DNA from: Novosphingobium olei
GTDB lineage: Bacteria; Pseudomonadota; Alphaproteobacteria; Sphingomonadales; Sphingomonadaceae
DNA length: 64,000 nt
NCBI RefSeq assembly: GCF_012927405.1
Contig: NZ_JABBGM010000005.1
Span: 124,001-188,000 of the forward strand
Direction of reading: 5' to 3'
Under the pieces are notes generated by a model that saw only the letters and a list, made by a program, of their open reading frames with translations, was not told the DNA's origin and did not search any database. Positions 32,991-42,213 of the stretch are shown here, one piece after another (positions within the stretch are counted from its first letter, which is position 1; each line of letters opens with the position of its first letter). Made by a program: the position numbers and the translations under genes.

Positions 32991-33737
32991 ATGAAGACCG
33001 ACGACACCTCCAGTTCCCTTGCCCCGCATCCCGAACGGCCGCTGCTCTATTCGAGCCCGCAGATCCTTGCGCGCAGGCGAAGGCTGCTGAAGGAAGCCCG
33101 GCGCATGCTGGCGGAAGATGGGATCGACGGTTTCAGCATCCGCAAGCTGTGCCAACGCGCCGAAGTCGCGCAGCGCACGCTCTACAACGCGTTCCACAAC
33201 AAGGACCGCCTCATCGCCCTCGCCATCCGCGAAGCGTTCGACGAATACAGCGCTTTCGTGCGCCAGAGCAGCGACACAGTGTCGGTCAAGGGCTGGCTTT
33301 CGCGCACCGTCTCGATCAATCGGCGTAACTTCCACGTGCGCAACTACACCACTGCCGTCTGTGCGCTCTATTTCGCGCCGGGCACCGCACGCGACGTATT
33401 CGAGACGCTGCTCGACATGTCGCTGCGCGGCAACCTGACGTGGCTGGAGCAGCGCCGGGGCGACATCGGTGACTGGATCGACCTGCCGCACTTCGCCCGT
33501 TCGCTGGCCGACGTGCAGTATGCAACGATCAATGACTGGTGCCTGGGCCGCACGCCCGACGAACGATACCTGCCCTCGCTTGTCGAAAACATGCTGATGA
33601 TGCTGGTCGGCGCGGTCCAGGGCTCGCTCGCCGAAGAAGCGGCAGAACTGCTGGCAGAGCTGGAAACCACCGGTACGATCGCGTCGATTGCGGACATGTC
33701 GGTGCCGCGCGTCACTCCGCGCAAGCCCAGCGCCTGA
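32991..33737 (+). CDS. TetR-family transcriptional regulator (paralogue of 31099)
   Basis: This 248-residue TetR protein has its HTH at about 35-80 (EARRMLAEDGIDGFSIRKLCQRAEVAQRTLYNAFHNKD), close to identical in the recognition helix to the regulator at 31099. The ligand domain is also clearly homologous, which points to a duplication. The ATG at 32991 gives a start matching the paralogue. It is divergent from the NmrA-like gene and convergent with the second catabolic operon. The near-identical recognition helix suggests overlapping operators. Confidence 0.88.
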   Translation: MKTDDTSSSLAPHPERPLLYSSPQILARRRRLLKEARRMLAEDGIDGFSIRKLCQRAEVAQRTLYNAFHNKDRLIALAIREAFDEYSAFVRQSSDTVSVKGWLSRTVSINRRNFHVRNYTTAVCALYFAPGTARDVFETLLDMSLRGNLTWLEQRRGDIGDWIDLPHFARSLADVQYATINDWCLGRTPDERYLPSLVENMLMMLVGAVQGSLAEEAAELLAELETTGTIASIADMSVPRVTPRKPSA

Positions 33738-33740
33738 CGG

Positions 33741-34061
33741 CTATTCGCGCCCCTCGGGCACCCAGCCGGCGCGGACGCCGAACACCACCGTTTCGCGCTC
33801 GATCGCCGCCGCGAGCGCCTTGGCCATGTCCGGAAACTGCGGGCTGGTGCGCAGCGCCGTCAATCCGCGCTCGTAGGCGCCAAGGTCCGGCATCGACCAG
33901 ATGTCGATTGCAGTGTGCAGCCGTCCGCTGATCTGCGAGATCGCCGTGATCAGCCGCCACCCCTGGGCCTCCACCAGCGCGACCAGATCCTTCATCACCG
34001 CCTCGAACTGCGTCATGTCGCCCGCGCGCAGTTCGAGCGTCGATTGCATGTAGACGGTCAT
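33741..34061 (-). CDS. Small dimeric alpha/beta-barrel (NIPSNAP-like) protein
   Basis: This 106-residue protein begins MTVYMQSTLELRAG and has the ferredoxin-like alpha/beta pattern of NIPSNAP or ABM-type proteins (ALVEAQGWRLITAIS, HTAIDIWSMPDLGAYERG). GAGGAG precedes the start. Its ATG shares one base with the TGA of the upstream reductase gene (TGATG), so the two are coupled. The function is unknown; it may be a small monooxygenase or isomerase of the pathway. Confidence 0.7.
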   Translation of the reverse strand: MTVYMQSTLELRAGDMTQFEAVMKDLVALVEAQGWRLITAISQISGRLHTAIDIWSMPDLGAYERGLTALRTSPQFPDMAKALAAAIERETVVFGVRAGWVPEGRE

Positions 34062-35074
34062 CAGCGATCCTCCTCGAAGCGCAGCAGCTGCTTGCCGGTG
34101 TTCGCGCCGGAAAACAGCCGCATCAGCGTGCGTGGCGCGTTGTCGAACCCGTGCTGGATATCCTCGCGGGCAACCAGGCGTCCGTCGGCGAGCCATTGGC
34201 TCATGCGGCGGCGCGCTTCGTCGAACATCGCCTCGTGGTCGTTCAGGATGAAACCCCGCATGGTCGCGCGCTTGAACACCAGGTTGAAATAGTTTTCCGG
34301 GCCGACCGGCATGCCGCCGGTCTTGGAGCGCGATATCCCGCCGCAGATCACCACCCGCGCGTTCATGGCCAAGTTGCCGAGCAGTGTGTTGAGGATCGTG
34401 CCGCCGACGTTGTCCCAAACGACGTCGATCCCGTTGGGCGCCTGCGCCGCTACTTGCGCGGCGAAGTCGTCCGCCCGGTAATCGATGGCGGCGTCCAGGC
34501 CGTAGTCGTCTACCAGCATGCGGCATTTGTCCGGTCCGCCGGCCACGCCGATGACGCGGCAGCCGCCGATCCGCGCAATCTGTCCGACAATCGAACCGAC
34601 AGCGCCCGCCGCGCCGGTGATCATCACCGTATCGCCGGGAAAAGGCTGGCCGATAGCCTTGAACCCGCAATAGGCGGTCAGACCGACGATCCCCAGCACG
34701 CCCAGATCGTCGGAAGGCCTTTCGGGATTGCTCACCGGCCGAAGCTCGCCCGCCGCAACGGTTGCATAGTCCTGCCAGCCCATCGGGCCGGTCACCTGCA
34801 TGCCCGGTACAAAGCCGGGGGCGCGGCTTTCGACGACTGTCCCGACACCGCTGCCCCGCATCACGTCGCCGATCTCGGTTCGGGCAACGTACCCGCCGAT
34901 GTTCTCCATCCAGCCCTTCATGGCCGGTTCGAACGCAAGCAGGTCTACGCGCACCAGCACCTCGCCTTCTTCGGGCGCGCGGGCCGGAACCTCATCCCGC
35001 GCGAAATCGGCTTCGGTCACGTCGCGGCCGGCCGGGCGGCCGGCAATCTTCCATTGTCGGTTGCGAAGCTGCAT
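34061..35074 (-). CDS. Zinc-free MDR-family NADP-dependent oxidoreductase
   Basis: This 337-residue medium-chain reductase is of the CurA/prostaglandin reductase type. It has an N-terminal RNRQWKIAGRPAGR segment, the nucleotide-binding motif GAAGAVGSIVGQIA and the substrate-side VWDNVGG and MRGFI segments. It lacks the zinc-binding Cys and His residues of alcohol dehydrogenases. Members reduce alpha,beta-unsaturated ketones. It follows a Rieske gene by 31 bases and is coupled to the small gene downstream, so it probably reduces an enone intermediate. Confidence 0.87.
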   Translation of the reverse strand: MQLRNRQWKIAGRPAGRDVTEADFARDEVPARAPEEGEVLVRVDLLAFEPAMKGWMENIGGYVARTEIGDVMRGSGVGTVVESRAPGFVPGMQVTGPMGWQDYATVAAGELRPVSNPERPSDDLGVLGIVGLTAYCGFKAIGQPFPGDTVMITGAAGAVGSIVGQIARIGGCRVIGVAGGPDKCRMLVDDYGLDAAIDYRADDFAAQVAAQAPNGIDVVWDNVGGTILNTLLGNLAMNARVVICGGISRSKTGGMPVGPENYFNLVFKRATMRGFILNDHEAMFDEARRRMSQWLADGRLVAREDIQHGFDNAPRTLMRLFSGANTGKQLLRFEEDR

Positions 35075-35105
35075 CCGCAAAGATCCTGTCAAAAAGAGGG
35101 AACTG

Positions 35106-36383
35106 CTATTCGGCCGCCTGCTGCAGCGCCATTTCCTCGAGCCGGGGATCGCCGGGCACGATCCATTCCTGCCCGATGACCGGCGCCGCCCGCAGTTCGT
35201 CGGGGATGTTCTCCGGCCCGATCAGCGCGTCGGCCGATTGATGCCAATGATAGATGCGCGCCTCCTGGTAGCTGAGCGGAACGCCCGCAAAGCCGTAGGA
35301 TTCCTGGCTTTTCTGTATCCACACGCCGAACTCGGTATCTTCGCGAAGCACGCTGTCGAGATAGGTGATGGTGGTATCCCAATACGCCGGTCGGGGTCCC
35401 TCGCCCCAGTCCGGCCCGAACCACCAGACTTCCATTTTCGAGCGATTCAAGCCGTTGGGCCAGAAGTTGAGCACGAAATAGCCGTGGGGCGACAGTGGCG
35501 AAACCCAGTTGGGGAAGAGGTTGTAGGATTGCGTGCAGGTCCGCCCGATCTCGCCAACGGTGTCGAATTGCAGTCGCTCAATCCCCTCGACCTTGGCCGC
35601 GCGGTAACTCGATCCTTCCGACCGGTCCCAACCCGGCGCAATCATGCGGCCATGGCCGTGGGGATAGAACGAATTGACGTTGCGCCGATGATCAAGACCA
35701 ACCGCGACCGTCGTCGGGTGTATGTTCGGAACATGGTAGACTTCCATGTTCGCTTCCATCGCGATCTTCCAGTTGCACTCTAGGTCCCACACTTGGTAAT
35801 CGACCAGCCGGATCGCGTCGAAGCGGAACTCCGCCCACTCCTCCTTCAGCGATCCTAGCCATTCCGACAGGCTGGGGCCGTCCTGCGAAAAGCGGACGAA
35901 CACAAGCTGGCCATACCGCTCGCAGGCGACCTTGCGCAGCGAACGGCAGGAAAAGTCGAGATCGGCGAAGTCTTCGGGGTCGCGGATCGAACAGAGCTTG
36001 CCTTCATCGTCATAGACCCAGCCGTGGTATTTGCAGGTCAGCCTGGCGCTGCGGCCGCTCTCCTTGGTCACCACCGGCGCGCCGCGATGGCTGCAGGTGT
36101 TGTAGAACGCGTTGACCTCCCCCGATCGGGCATGGACCAGCACGATCGGCTGCCCGGCGATTTCCCACAGTTTAAAGCAACCCGCGCGCGGGATCTCGTC
36201 CATGTGCGCAGCAAGCAGCCAGGACTTGCGCCAGAGATGGTCCCGCTCCAGCTCGGCGAAGCGGGGGTCCGTATATCGCCCTCCCGGCAGGTCGGGCAGT
36301 TTGGGAAAGGCGCGCGGCGGCGCAGTGCGCGCCGCTTCGTATTCCATCAGCGCGTGGATCTTCGCAATTTCGGACTGGTCCAT
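35106..36383 (-). CDS. Rieske aromatic ring-hydroxylating oxygenase, alpha subunit
   Basis: This 425-residue Rieske oxygenase has C97-x-H99 and C117-x2-H120 as cluster ligands and H217 and H222 as iron ligands. The bridging residue is again Glu (E214 in EANMEVYHVPNIH). The ATG at 36383 follows AAAGGA. It lies 23 bases after another, quite different Rieske gene, so two alpha subunits are encoded in tandem without ferredoxin, reductase or classical beta subunit. The overall pattern is closest to the CntA/phthalate-like alpha-only group. Confidence 0.9.
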   Translation of the reverse strand: MDQSEIAKIHALMEYEAARTAPPRAFPKLPDLPGGRYTDPRFAELERDHLWRKSWLLAAHMDEIPRAGCFKLWEIAGQPIVLVHARSGEVNAFYNTCSHRGAPVVTKESGRSARLTCKYHGWVYDDEGKLCSIRDPEDFADLDFSCRSLRKVACERYGQLVFVRFSQDGPSLSEWLGSLKEEWAEFRFDAIRLVDYQVWDLECNWKIAMEANMEVYHVPNIHPTTVAVGLDHRRNVNSFYPHGHGRMIAPGWDRSEGSSYRAAKVEGIERLQFDTVGEIGRTCTQSYNLFPNWVSPLSPHGYFVLNFWPNGLNRSKMEVWWFGPDWGEGPRPAYWDTTITYLDSVLREDTEFGVWIQKSQESYGFAGVPLSYQEARIYHWHQSADALIGPENIPDELRAAPVIGQEWIVPGDPRLEEMALQQAAE

Positions 36384-36406
36384 CGTGCGTCCTTTCCCGG
36401 TATCTG

Positions 36407-37612
36407 TCAGGCGACGATGTCGGCCCCGGCGAACAGCGCCGGAAGCTCTTCGTCGGACGCGGCGATGATCCGGTCGGTCCACTTGTGGAAAGCCTGCGCT
36501 CCCCCTTCGTTGCGGCCGAACAGGACGTGATCGAGCGTACCGTGATCAAGCGCGCGCTGCTGGCGAAGGCCGGTGTCATAGTCCTCGTCGCGGACCACCA
36601 CCTCAAGAAACGCGAACTGTTCGTGCGCTGCGGCTTCCTGATCGGCGCTCGGCGCATTTTCCATCAGGTACATTTGCCGGGTCCAGGATTCCCCGACCTT
36701 GTCGCCGGGCAGCAGCTGCGAAATCATCACGCCGCGGCCGCCGCCGTTGAAACTGGCGATCGAAATGCAGGGGAAGATCGTCCAGACGCCGTTGAGGACA
36801 AGATCGTCGGTCCATTCGCTCTCGGGCTTGTCGCCCAGTTCGCGCGCCGCGCGATCGGGCGCGACCAGGCGCTGGTGCGGCCCCCACGCGTGATAGTGCG
36901 CGCGATTTCCGAGCATGCCGGTGGCATTGAGGGTGTCCTTGTGCAGCACCGGCAGGTGGTAGAAGTCGAGATAGCCGTCATAGGCGATCTTCCAGTTCGG
37001 CCCGCGCAGGATGCGGCTGGAAAAGAAGTGCCAGTCCTTGAAGTTGAAGGCTTCGAGCAAGGCATCGTAGCCGCACAGGAAGGCATCGATATCGAGCTTC
37101 AGGTTGGGATCGACGCTGCCGAAAATCAGCCCGGCGCGTTCGGCCACCGGCAGCGCCTTAAGGCTGAGGCACGACTTGTCGACCGCGCCGAAGTCGGCGG
37201 AGGCCGCGACGGCAAGAAGGCTGCCGTCCTGCCCGAACGTCCAGCCGTGATAGGGGCAGGTGAAACGCTTGGCATTGCCGGTCGGCGCGGTGGCGACATT
37301 GGTGCCCCGATGGGTGCAGCTGTTGATGAACGATCGGACCTTTCCGTCGGACCCGCGCGTGAGCAGAATCGGAACGCCTGCCACTTCCATCGTCTTGAAG
37401 TCGCCGGGATTGGGAATCTCGCACGAAGGGGCCAGCATCAGCGGCAGACGGCGGAAGATCCGATCGACCTCAAGCTTGAAGCGCCCGGGATCGGTGTAGT
37501 TGGTCGCGGGAACCTTCAGGATATCGTCGACGAGTTCATAGGTGTTGTCGCGCGCATGCTGGACGCTGTGGCGCATGACACGCGCGATATCGGGGTTTTC
37601 CATCGCCGTCAT
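36407..37612 (-). CDS. Rieske aromatic ring-hydroxylating oxygenase, alpha subunit
   Basis: This 401-residue Rieske oxygenase has C99-x-H101 and C119-x2-H122 for the cluster and H219 and H224 for iron. It keeps the usual bridging Asp (D216 in [13 protein letters not shown]), unlike the other three Rieske proteins of this region. GGAGG lies just before the ATG at 37612. It is the first gene of a four-gene operon with a perfect inverted repeat in its promoter region. The substrate is unknown. Confidence 0.9.
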   Translation of the reverse strand: MTAMENPDIARVMRHSVQHARDNTYELVDDILKVPATNYTDPGRFKLEVDRIFRRLPLMLAPSCEIPNPGDFKTMEVAGVPILLTRGSDGKVRSFINSCTHRGTNVATAPTGNAKRFTCPYHGWTFGQDGSLLAVAASADFGAVDKSCLSLKALPVAERAGLIFGSVDPNLKLDIDAFLCGYDALLEAFNFKDWHFFSSRILRGPNWKIAYDGYLDFYHLPVLHKDTLNATGMLGNRAHYHAWGPHQRLVAPDRAARELGDKPESEWTDDLVLNGVWTIFPCISIASFNGGGRGVMISQLLPGDKVGESWTRQMYLMENAPSADQEAAAHEQFAFLEVVVRDEDYDTGLRQQRALDHGTLDHVLFGRNEGGAQAFHKWTDRIIAASDEELPALFAGADIVA

Positions 37613-37660
37613 CGGAACCTCCGGTGAAATGTAGTCTGCGTGATACCTTCTGGATCAAGG

Positions 37661-37684
37661 GCGCGTCAATGCGCTTTGACGCGC
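37661..37684. promoter_or_regulatory. Perfect inverted repeat, candidate TetR operator
   Basis: The arms GCGCGTCAA and TTGACGCGC are separated by 6 bases (24 bp in total). They lie 49 bases upstream of the Rieske gene start and 99 bases upstream of hisS. Its size and symmetry suit a dimeric repressor such as the two TetR proteins nearby. No stem-loop terminator role is expected here because no gene ends in this gap. Confidence 0.6.
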
Positions 37685-37782
37685 GCACGGTCGCTTACCA
37701 TCCGTCCGGCCGGTTTGGCGCAGGCGCTCCGTCGCGCCGCGCCTCTTTCAAGATCGCGGCTTTGGCGCTATCGGCGCGCGCA

Positions 37783-39036
37783 ATGAGCAAGGAAACACCA
37801 CAGGCCATCCGCGGCACGCAGGACATTTTCGGCCCCGATGCCGAAGCCTTCGGTTTCGTCGTCGAAACCTTCGAACGCGTGCGCAAGCTCTATCGCTTCC
37901 GCCGCGTCGAGATGCCGGTGTTCGAAAAGACGTCCGTGTTCTCCCGCTCGCTTGGCGAGACGACCGACGTCGTGTCCAAGGAAATGTATTCGTTCGAGGA
38001 CCGCGGCGGCGAATCGCTGACGCTGCGGCCGGAGTTTACGGCGGGCCTTGCGCGCGCCTTCCTCACCAACGGCTGGCAGCAGCACGCCCCGCTCAAGATT
38101 GCGACGCATGGAGCGCTGTTCCGCTACGAACGGCCGCAGAAGGGGCGCTATCGCCAGTTCCACCAGATCGACGCCGAAGTGATTGGCGCGGGCGAACCGC
38201 ACGCCGATGTCGAGCTGCTGGTAATGGCCGACCAGTTGCTGAAGGAACTGGGCATCGCCAACGGCGTGACGCTCCAGCTCAACACCTTGGGCGATGCCGC
38301 CAGCCGCGAAGCCTGGCGCGCCGCGCTGATCGAATATTTCATTGCTCACAAGCATGAACTTAGCGAAGATTCGCAGGACCGCCTCGAGCGGAACCCGCTG
38401 CGCATCCTCGATTCCAAGGATCCGCGCGACAAGCCGTTTACGGCGGATGCGCCGAAGATCGACCAGTTTCTCTCCATCGAGGCGCAGGACTTCTTCGCGA
38501 AGGTTACTGACGGGCTCGATGCCGCGGGCGTCGCCTGGACACGTGCGCCGGCGCTCGTGCGAGGGCTCGACTATTATCGCCACACCGCGTTCGAATTCGT
38601 GACCGATCGCCTTGGCGCGCAAGGGACCGTGCTGGGCGGCGGGCGCTACGACGGGCTCATGGAAGCACTCGGTGGCGCAGCGACGCCGGCCGTGGGCTGG
38701 GCGGCGGGGATCGAGCGACTGGCGATGCTGGTGGCCGACGCGCGTGAGGTGAAGGAGCCGGCGGCCGATGTCGCCATCGTGCCGATGGGCGCGGCCGCAG
38801 AGGCAGCGTGCATCGGCCTTGCAGCCACATTGCGCCGCAGTGGCCTTGCGGTTGAAATGGGCTTTCGCGGCAACATGAAGAAGCGGATGAGCCGCGCCAA
38901 CGAGAGCGGGGCGCGTTTTGCGCTGATTGTCGGTGACGACGAGCTGGCCGCCGGCGAGGCGACAGTCAAGAACCTGGGCACCGGCGATCAGGCGCGCCTG
39001 CCGCTTCACGCGATCCCGGCGCACATTTCGGCCTGA
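37783..39036 (+). CDS. hisS: Histidine-tRNA ligase
   Basis: This 417-residue class II aminoacyl-tRNA synthetase charges tRNA-His. It begins with the typical [17 protein letters not shown] segment. Motif 2 includes [16 protein letters not shown], and the histidine-binding [16 protein letters not shown] and GGGRYDGL motifs follow. The C-terminal anticodon-binding domain is complete. The ATG at 37783 is used because the open frame upstream runs through a non-conserved promoter region. Its stop overlaps the prfA start by one base (TGATG). Confidence 0.96.
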   Translation: MSKETPQAIRGTQDIFGPDAEAFGFVVETFERVRKLYRFRRVEMPVFEKTSVFSRSLGETTDVVSKEMYSFEDRGGESLTLRPEFTAGLARAFLTNGWQQHAPLKIATHGALFRYERPQKGRYRQFHQIDAEVIGAGEPHADVELLVMADQLLKELGIANGVTLQLNTLGDAASREAWRAALIEYFIAHKHELSEDSQDRLERNPLRILDSKDPRDKPFTADAPKIDQFLSIEAQDFFAKVTDGLDAAGVAWTRAPALVRGLDYYRHTAFEFVTDRLGAQGTVLGGGRYDGLMEALGGAATPAVGWAAGIERLAMLVADAREVKEPAADVAIVPMGAAAEAACIGLAATLRRSGLAVEMGFRGNMKKRMSRANESGARFALIVGDDELAAGEATVKNLGTGDQARLPLHAIPAHISA

Positions 39037-40100
39037 TGAGCGTTTCCGACCAGCGCCTGTCCCAGATCATCGCGCGCTTTGCCGAACTGGAAGCGCGCCT
39101 TGCTTCGGGCACGCTCGAAGGGAGCGACTTCATCGCCGCGAGCCGTGACTATGCCGAGCTTGAGCCGGTGGCGCGCGTGGCCGAGCAAGTGCGGTCCATG
39201 CGCGTCGAGCTGGAAAGCCTCGCCGCGCTCGATGACCCGGAAATGCGCGACTTGGCCGAAGAGGAAATGGGCCGGCTGAAGGCCGAGCTGCCCGATGCCG
39301 AACATCGCCTGTCGATCGCCATGTTGCCGCGCGACACCGCGGATGTCCGCCCGGCGATGCTAGAGATCAGGGCCGGTACCGGTGGCGACGAAGCCGCCCT
39401 GTTCGCGGCGGACCTTTTCCGCATGTACGAACGCTTCGCGGCCGAGCAAGGCTGGCGCGTCGAAGTCATCAGCGCCAACGCCAACGAGCTGGGGGGCTTC
39501 AAGGAAGTGGTCGCAAATGTGGCGGGCCAAGGTGTGTTCGCGCGGTTGAAGTTCGAAAGCGGCGTGCATCGCGTTCAGCGCGTACCGGTCACCGAAAGCG
39601 GTGGGCGCATCCACACCAGCGCCGCAACCGTGGCGGTGCTCCCCGAACCCGACGAAGTCGACGTGCAGATCGAGGACAAGGATCTGAAGATCGACATCTA
39701 CCGCGCAAGCGGGGCGGGCGGGCAGCATGTCAATACCACCGATTCCGCCGTGCGCATTACCCACCTGCCCAGCGGTCTCGTGGTCATCTGCCAGGACGAG
39801 CGCAGCCAGCACAAGAACAAGGCCAAGGCGATGCAGGTTCTGCGCACGCGGCTTTACGAGAAGATGCGCGATGAAGCGCAGGGCACCGAAGCCGAGGCAC
39901 GCCGGGCGATGGTCGGGAGCGGCGACCGGTCCGAACGCATCCGCACCTACAACTTCCCGCAAGGCCGCGTAACCGACCACCGCATCAACCTGACGCTGCA
40001 CCGGTTGCCGGAAGTGCTGGAAGGCCCGGGACTTGGCGAGTTGGTCGACGCGCTGATTGCCGAGGATCAGGCCAAGCGCCTTGCCGCGATGGACGCATGA
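39036..40100 (+). CDS. prfA: Peptide chain release factor 1
   Basis: This 354-residue class I release factor recognises UAA and UAG. It carries the GGQ motif ([16 protein letters not shown]) that triggers peptidyl-tRNA hydrolysis and a [12 protein letters not shown] stretch just before it. The tripeptide anticodon PxT is in this region. The gene is coupled to hisS upstream and overlaps prmC by 4 bases, and prmC encodes the methylase of the GGQ glutamine. Confidence 0.97.
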   Translation: MSVSDQRLSQIIARFAELEARLASGTLEGSDFIAASRDYAELEPVARVAEQVRSMRVELESLAALDDPEMRDLAEEEMGRLKAELPDAEHRLSIAMLPRDTADVRPAMLEIRAGTGGDEAALFAADLFRMYERFAAEQGWRVEVISANANELGGFKEVVANVAGQGVFARLKFESGVHRVQRVPVTESGGRIHTSAATVAVLPEPDEVDVQIEDKDLKIDIYRASGAGGQHVNTTDSAVRITHLPSGLVVICQDERSQHKNKAKAMQVLRTRLYEKMRDEAQGTEAEARRAMVGSGDRSERIRTYNFPQGRVTDHRINLTLHRLPEVLEGPGLGELVDALIAEDQAKRLAAMDA

Positions 40101-40969
40101 CGGTCGGCGAGGCGCTGCGCGCGGCAACCGACCGACTGGCAGCGACAAGCGATACGGCGCGTCTTGATGCCGAAGTTCTGATGGCGCACGCGCTGGGTTG
40201 TTCGCGCAGCGACGTCCTGCTGCGCCACATGCGCTCAGAGCCACCATCTTCGTTTGCAACGCTGATCGAGCGGCGCCTGAAGGCTGAGCCGGTGGCATAC
40301 ATCGTGGGGCGGCAGGAATTCTATGGGCTCGACTTCGCGGTGGGGCCGGACGTCCTGATCCCGCGCGCCGACAGCGAAACGCTGATCGATGCGGCCCGAA
40401 CCGCCTTCGAAGGGCAACCGCCTCCTGCCCGGGTGCTCGATCTGGGCACGGGGTCTGGGGCGCTTTTGCTGGCGGCCTTGTCGCTATGGCCCGATGCCCA
40501 AGGCATCGGCGTAGAACGCTCGCCCGGGGCCCAAGCCACGGCGCGTCGGAACGCGGAGGCACTGGGCCTCGCCCATCGCGCAGAAATCCGCGCGGGAGAT
40601 TGGACCGCGACCGACTGGACAGGGGCACTCGGGACTTTTGACCTGATCCTAGCCAACCCGCCCTACATCGAGGCAGCAGAACCGCTCAGTCCTTCGGTGC
40701 GCGATTTCGAGCCGGCGAGCGCGCTCTTTGCCGGCGAAGACGGCCTCGACGATTACCGCCTGCTCATCCCGCAGATACCTGCCTTGCTAGCTTCCGGGGG
40801 AATCGCCTTTTTCGAGATCGGATGGACCCAGGGACGCGATGTGATGGCGCTTGCCGAAGGGGCCGGACTTTCAACGCGTTTGCATCATGACCTTGGTGGA
40901 CGCGAAAGGGCAGTGGAAATGCGCCAGAATGGCCAAATAGCTCTTGGCAACGGCGCGCGCCTTGCCTAA
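40097..40969 (+). CDS. prmC: Release factor glutamine N5-methyltransferase PrmC
   Basis: This 290-residue SAM-dependent enzyme methylates the Gln of the GGQ motif in release factors. It has an N-terminal helical domain, the [10 protein letters not shown] segment, the SAM-binding [14 protein letters not shown] and the catalytic NPPYIE. The ATG at 40097 overlaps the prfA stop (ATGA). The pair prfA-prmC is conserved in many bacteria. Confidence 0.96.
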   Translation: MTVGEALRAATDRLAATSDTARLDAEVLMAHALGCSRSDVLLRHMRSEPPSSFATLIERRLKAEPVAYIVGRQEFYGLDFAVGPDVLIPRADSETLIDAARTAFEGQPPPARVLDLGTGSGALLLAALSLWPDAQGIGVERSPGAQATARRNAEALGLAHRAEIRAGDWTATDWTGALGTFDLILANPPYIEAAEPLSPSVRDFEPASALFAGEDGLDDYRLLIPQIPALLASGGIAFFEIGWTQGRDVMALAEGAGLSTRLHHDLGGRERAVEMRQNGQIALGNGARLA

Positions 40970-41171
40970 TTAGACATCAGGCAGGGCGACGGATGAAGGC
41001 TTCCCGTCCCGGCCAACTCCACCATTTGCTCACGATCGCCGGTCAAGACGGACCGGAGGCAGGCAGGTGCTGGATAGCACGGGCTGCAGGTGTGGCGCCG
41101 TGGCGGAGGGTTGCGCGGCAGCAGGGTGCATTGAAACCGGACTGGCCGCCCCAGACAAGGAAGTGCCTGAG

Positions 41172-42116
41172 TTGAACAACAATCGTGGCAACAACAACCG
41201 CCGGCGCAGCCGCGGCAACAACCGTCCGCAAAACGGCGGCGGTGGCGGCGGCGGACAGCAGCTGAACCGGATCGACAGCCGTGCGCGGGGCAATGCGCCG
41301 CAGCTGCTCGAGAAGTATCGCAAGCTGGCGCAGGACGCGCACCTCAACGGCGACCGCGTGCAGGCGGAATACTATCTCCAGTTCGCCGACCACTACTTCC
41401 GCGTGATGGCCGATACCCGCCTCCGCCAGGAAGAGCAGCGTGCGCGGCAGAACGGTGGCGTCTCGGGTGACCGCTGGCAGGATGCCGAAGGCGAGGACGA
41501 TGCGGGCGAGTTCTCGATGGAGAACGATTTCCCCGCGTTCGATCGCCCCCAATCGCGTCGCGACGAGCAGCGCCGGGAAGAGCCTCGCCGCGAGGACAGC
41601 CGCAGGGAAGATGGCCGCCGCGATGACGGGCGTCGTGACGAGAATCGTCGCGAAGAGGGCCGCCGTGAGGACAACCGTCGGGATGAAAACCGCCGTGACG
41701 ACAACCGCCGCGACGATGAGCGCCGCGAACGCGGTCGTCGTCCCGAGCGCGCTCGCGATGACGCGGCAGAACCTGTCGCAGCGGTTGCCGAAGCACCTCT
41801 TCCGGGAGAAGGGGTTCGTGCGGCCGAGGGCGAGCCCATCGGCGATGCAGGTGACAACCCGTTCGTGCGCGATGCCCGCCCATCTCGTGGCCTTAAGCCT
41901 CGCACCGATCGCCGTCGCAAGGCGGCTGACGACGACGGCAGTGTCGAACCGGCACCGGCGCTGGATCCGTCCAGCCTGCCGCCCGCATTCGGCGCGCGCA
42001 AGGAAACCGTCGAGGAAGCTCCCGTCGCAGCCGCGGCTGAAGAGGCACCGGCACCCAAGCGCCGTGGCCGTCCTCGCAAGACTCCTCCGGCCGAAACTGC
42101 TGCAGCAGAAGGCTGA
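41172..42116 (+). CDS. DUF4167 protein with Arg/Asp repeat tract
   Basis: This ~314-residue protein starts at TTG (41172), preceded by AAGGA about ten bases upstream; a GTG at 41163 is the alternative. The N-terminal ~35 residues are Asn/Arg/Gly-rich, like RNA-binding RGG tails. The conserved DUF4167 core follows (QQLNRIDSRARGNAPQLL...RVQAEYYLQFADHYFRV). Residues ~155-215 form a highly charged RREDxRRDD-type repeat, and the end is Ala/Pro-rich with an AT-hook-like KRRGRPRKTP. It follows prmC as in other alphaproteobacteria. An RNA- or ribosome-linked role is plausible, but no function is established. Confidence 0.85.
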   Translation: MNNNRGNNNRRRSRGNNRPQNGGGGGGGQQLNRIDSRARGNAPQLLEKYRKLAQDAHLNGDRVQAEYYLQFADHYFRVMADTRLRQEEQRARQNGGVSGDRWQDAEGEDDAGEFSMENDFPAFDRPQSRRDEQRREEPRREDSRREDGRRDDGRRDENRREEGRREDNRRDENRRDDNRRDDERRERGRRPERARDDAAEPVAAVAEAPLPGEGVRAAEGEPIGDAGDNPFVRDARPSRGLKPRTDRRRKAADDDGSVEPAPALDPSSLPPAFGARKETVEEAPVAAAAEEAPAPKRRGRPRKTPPAETAAAEG

Positions 42117-42145
42117 CGGGCCAGTCCTGTTACGGAACCATTATA

Positions 42146-42173
42146 GGGGGTCGATCGCTTGCGATCGGCCCCC
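42146..42173 (+). terminator. Hairpin after DUF4167 gene
   Basis: GGGGGTCGATCG pairs with CGATCGGCCCCC around a 4-base loop, with one G-T pair. It lies 30 bases after the stop codon; only two T residues follow. Confidence 0.65.
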
Positions 42174-42213
42174 TTGCCGTTCATAGCCTGCGCACCCACG
42201 AGCCCGAGGATTC

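Noticed and set aside
21899..37612. Recently acquired genomic island
   Set aside because: The region is accessory in content, but no integrase, transposase, flanking repeat, attachment site or base-composition break was seen; one tRNA is present in the window and lies far away.
41580..41745. CRISPR-like repeat array in the Arg/Asp tract
   Set aside because: The repeats are short, degenerate and in frame inside a coding sequence; they encode charged repeats.
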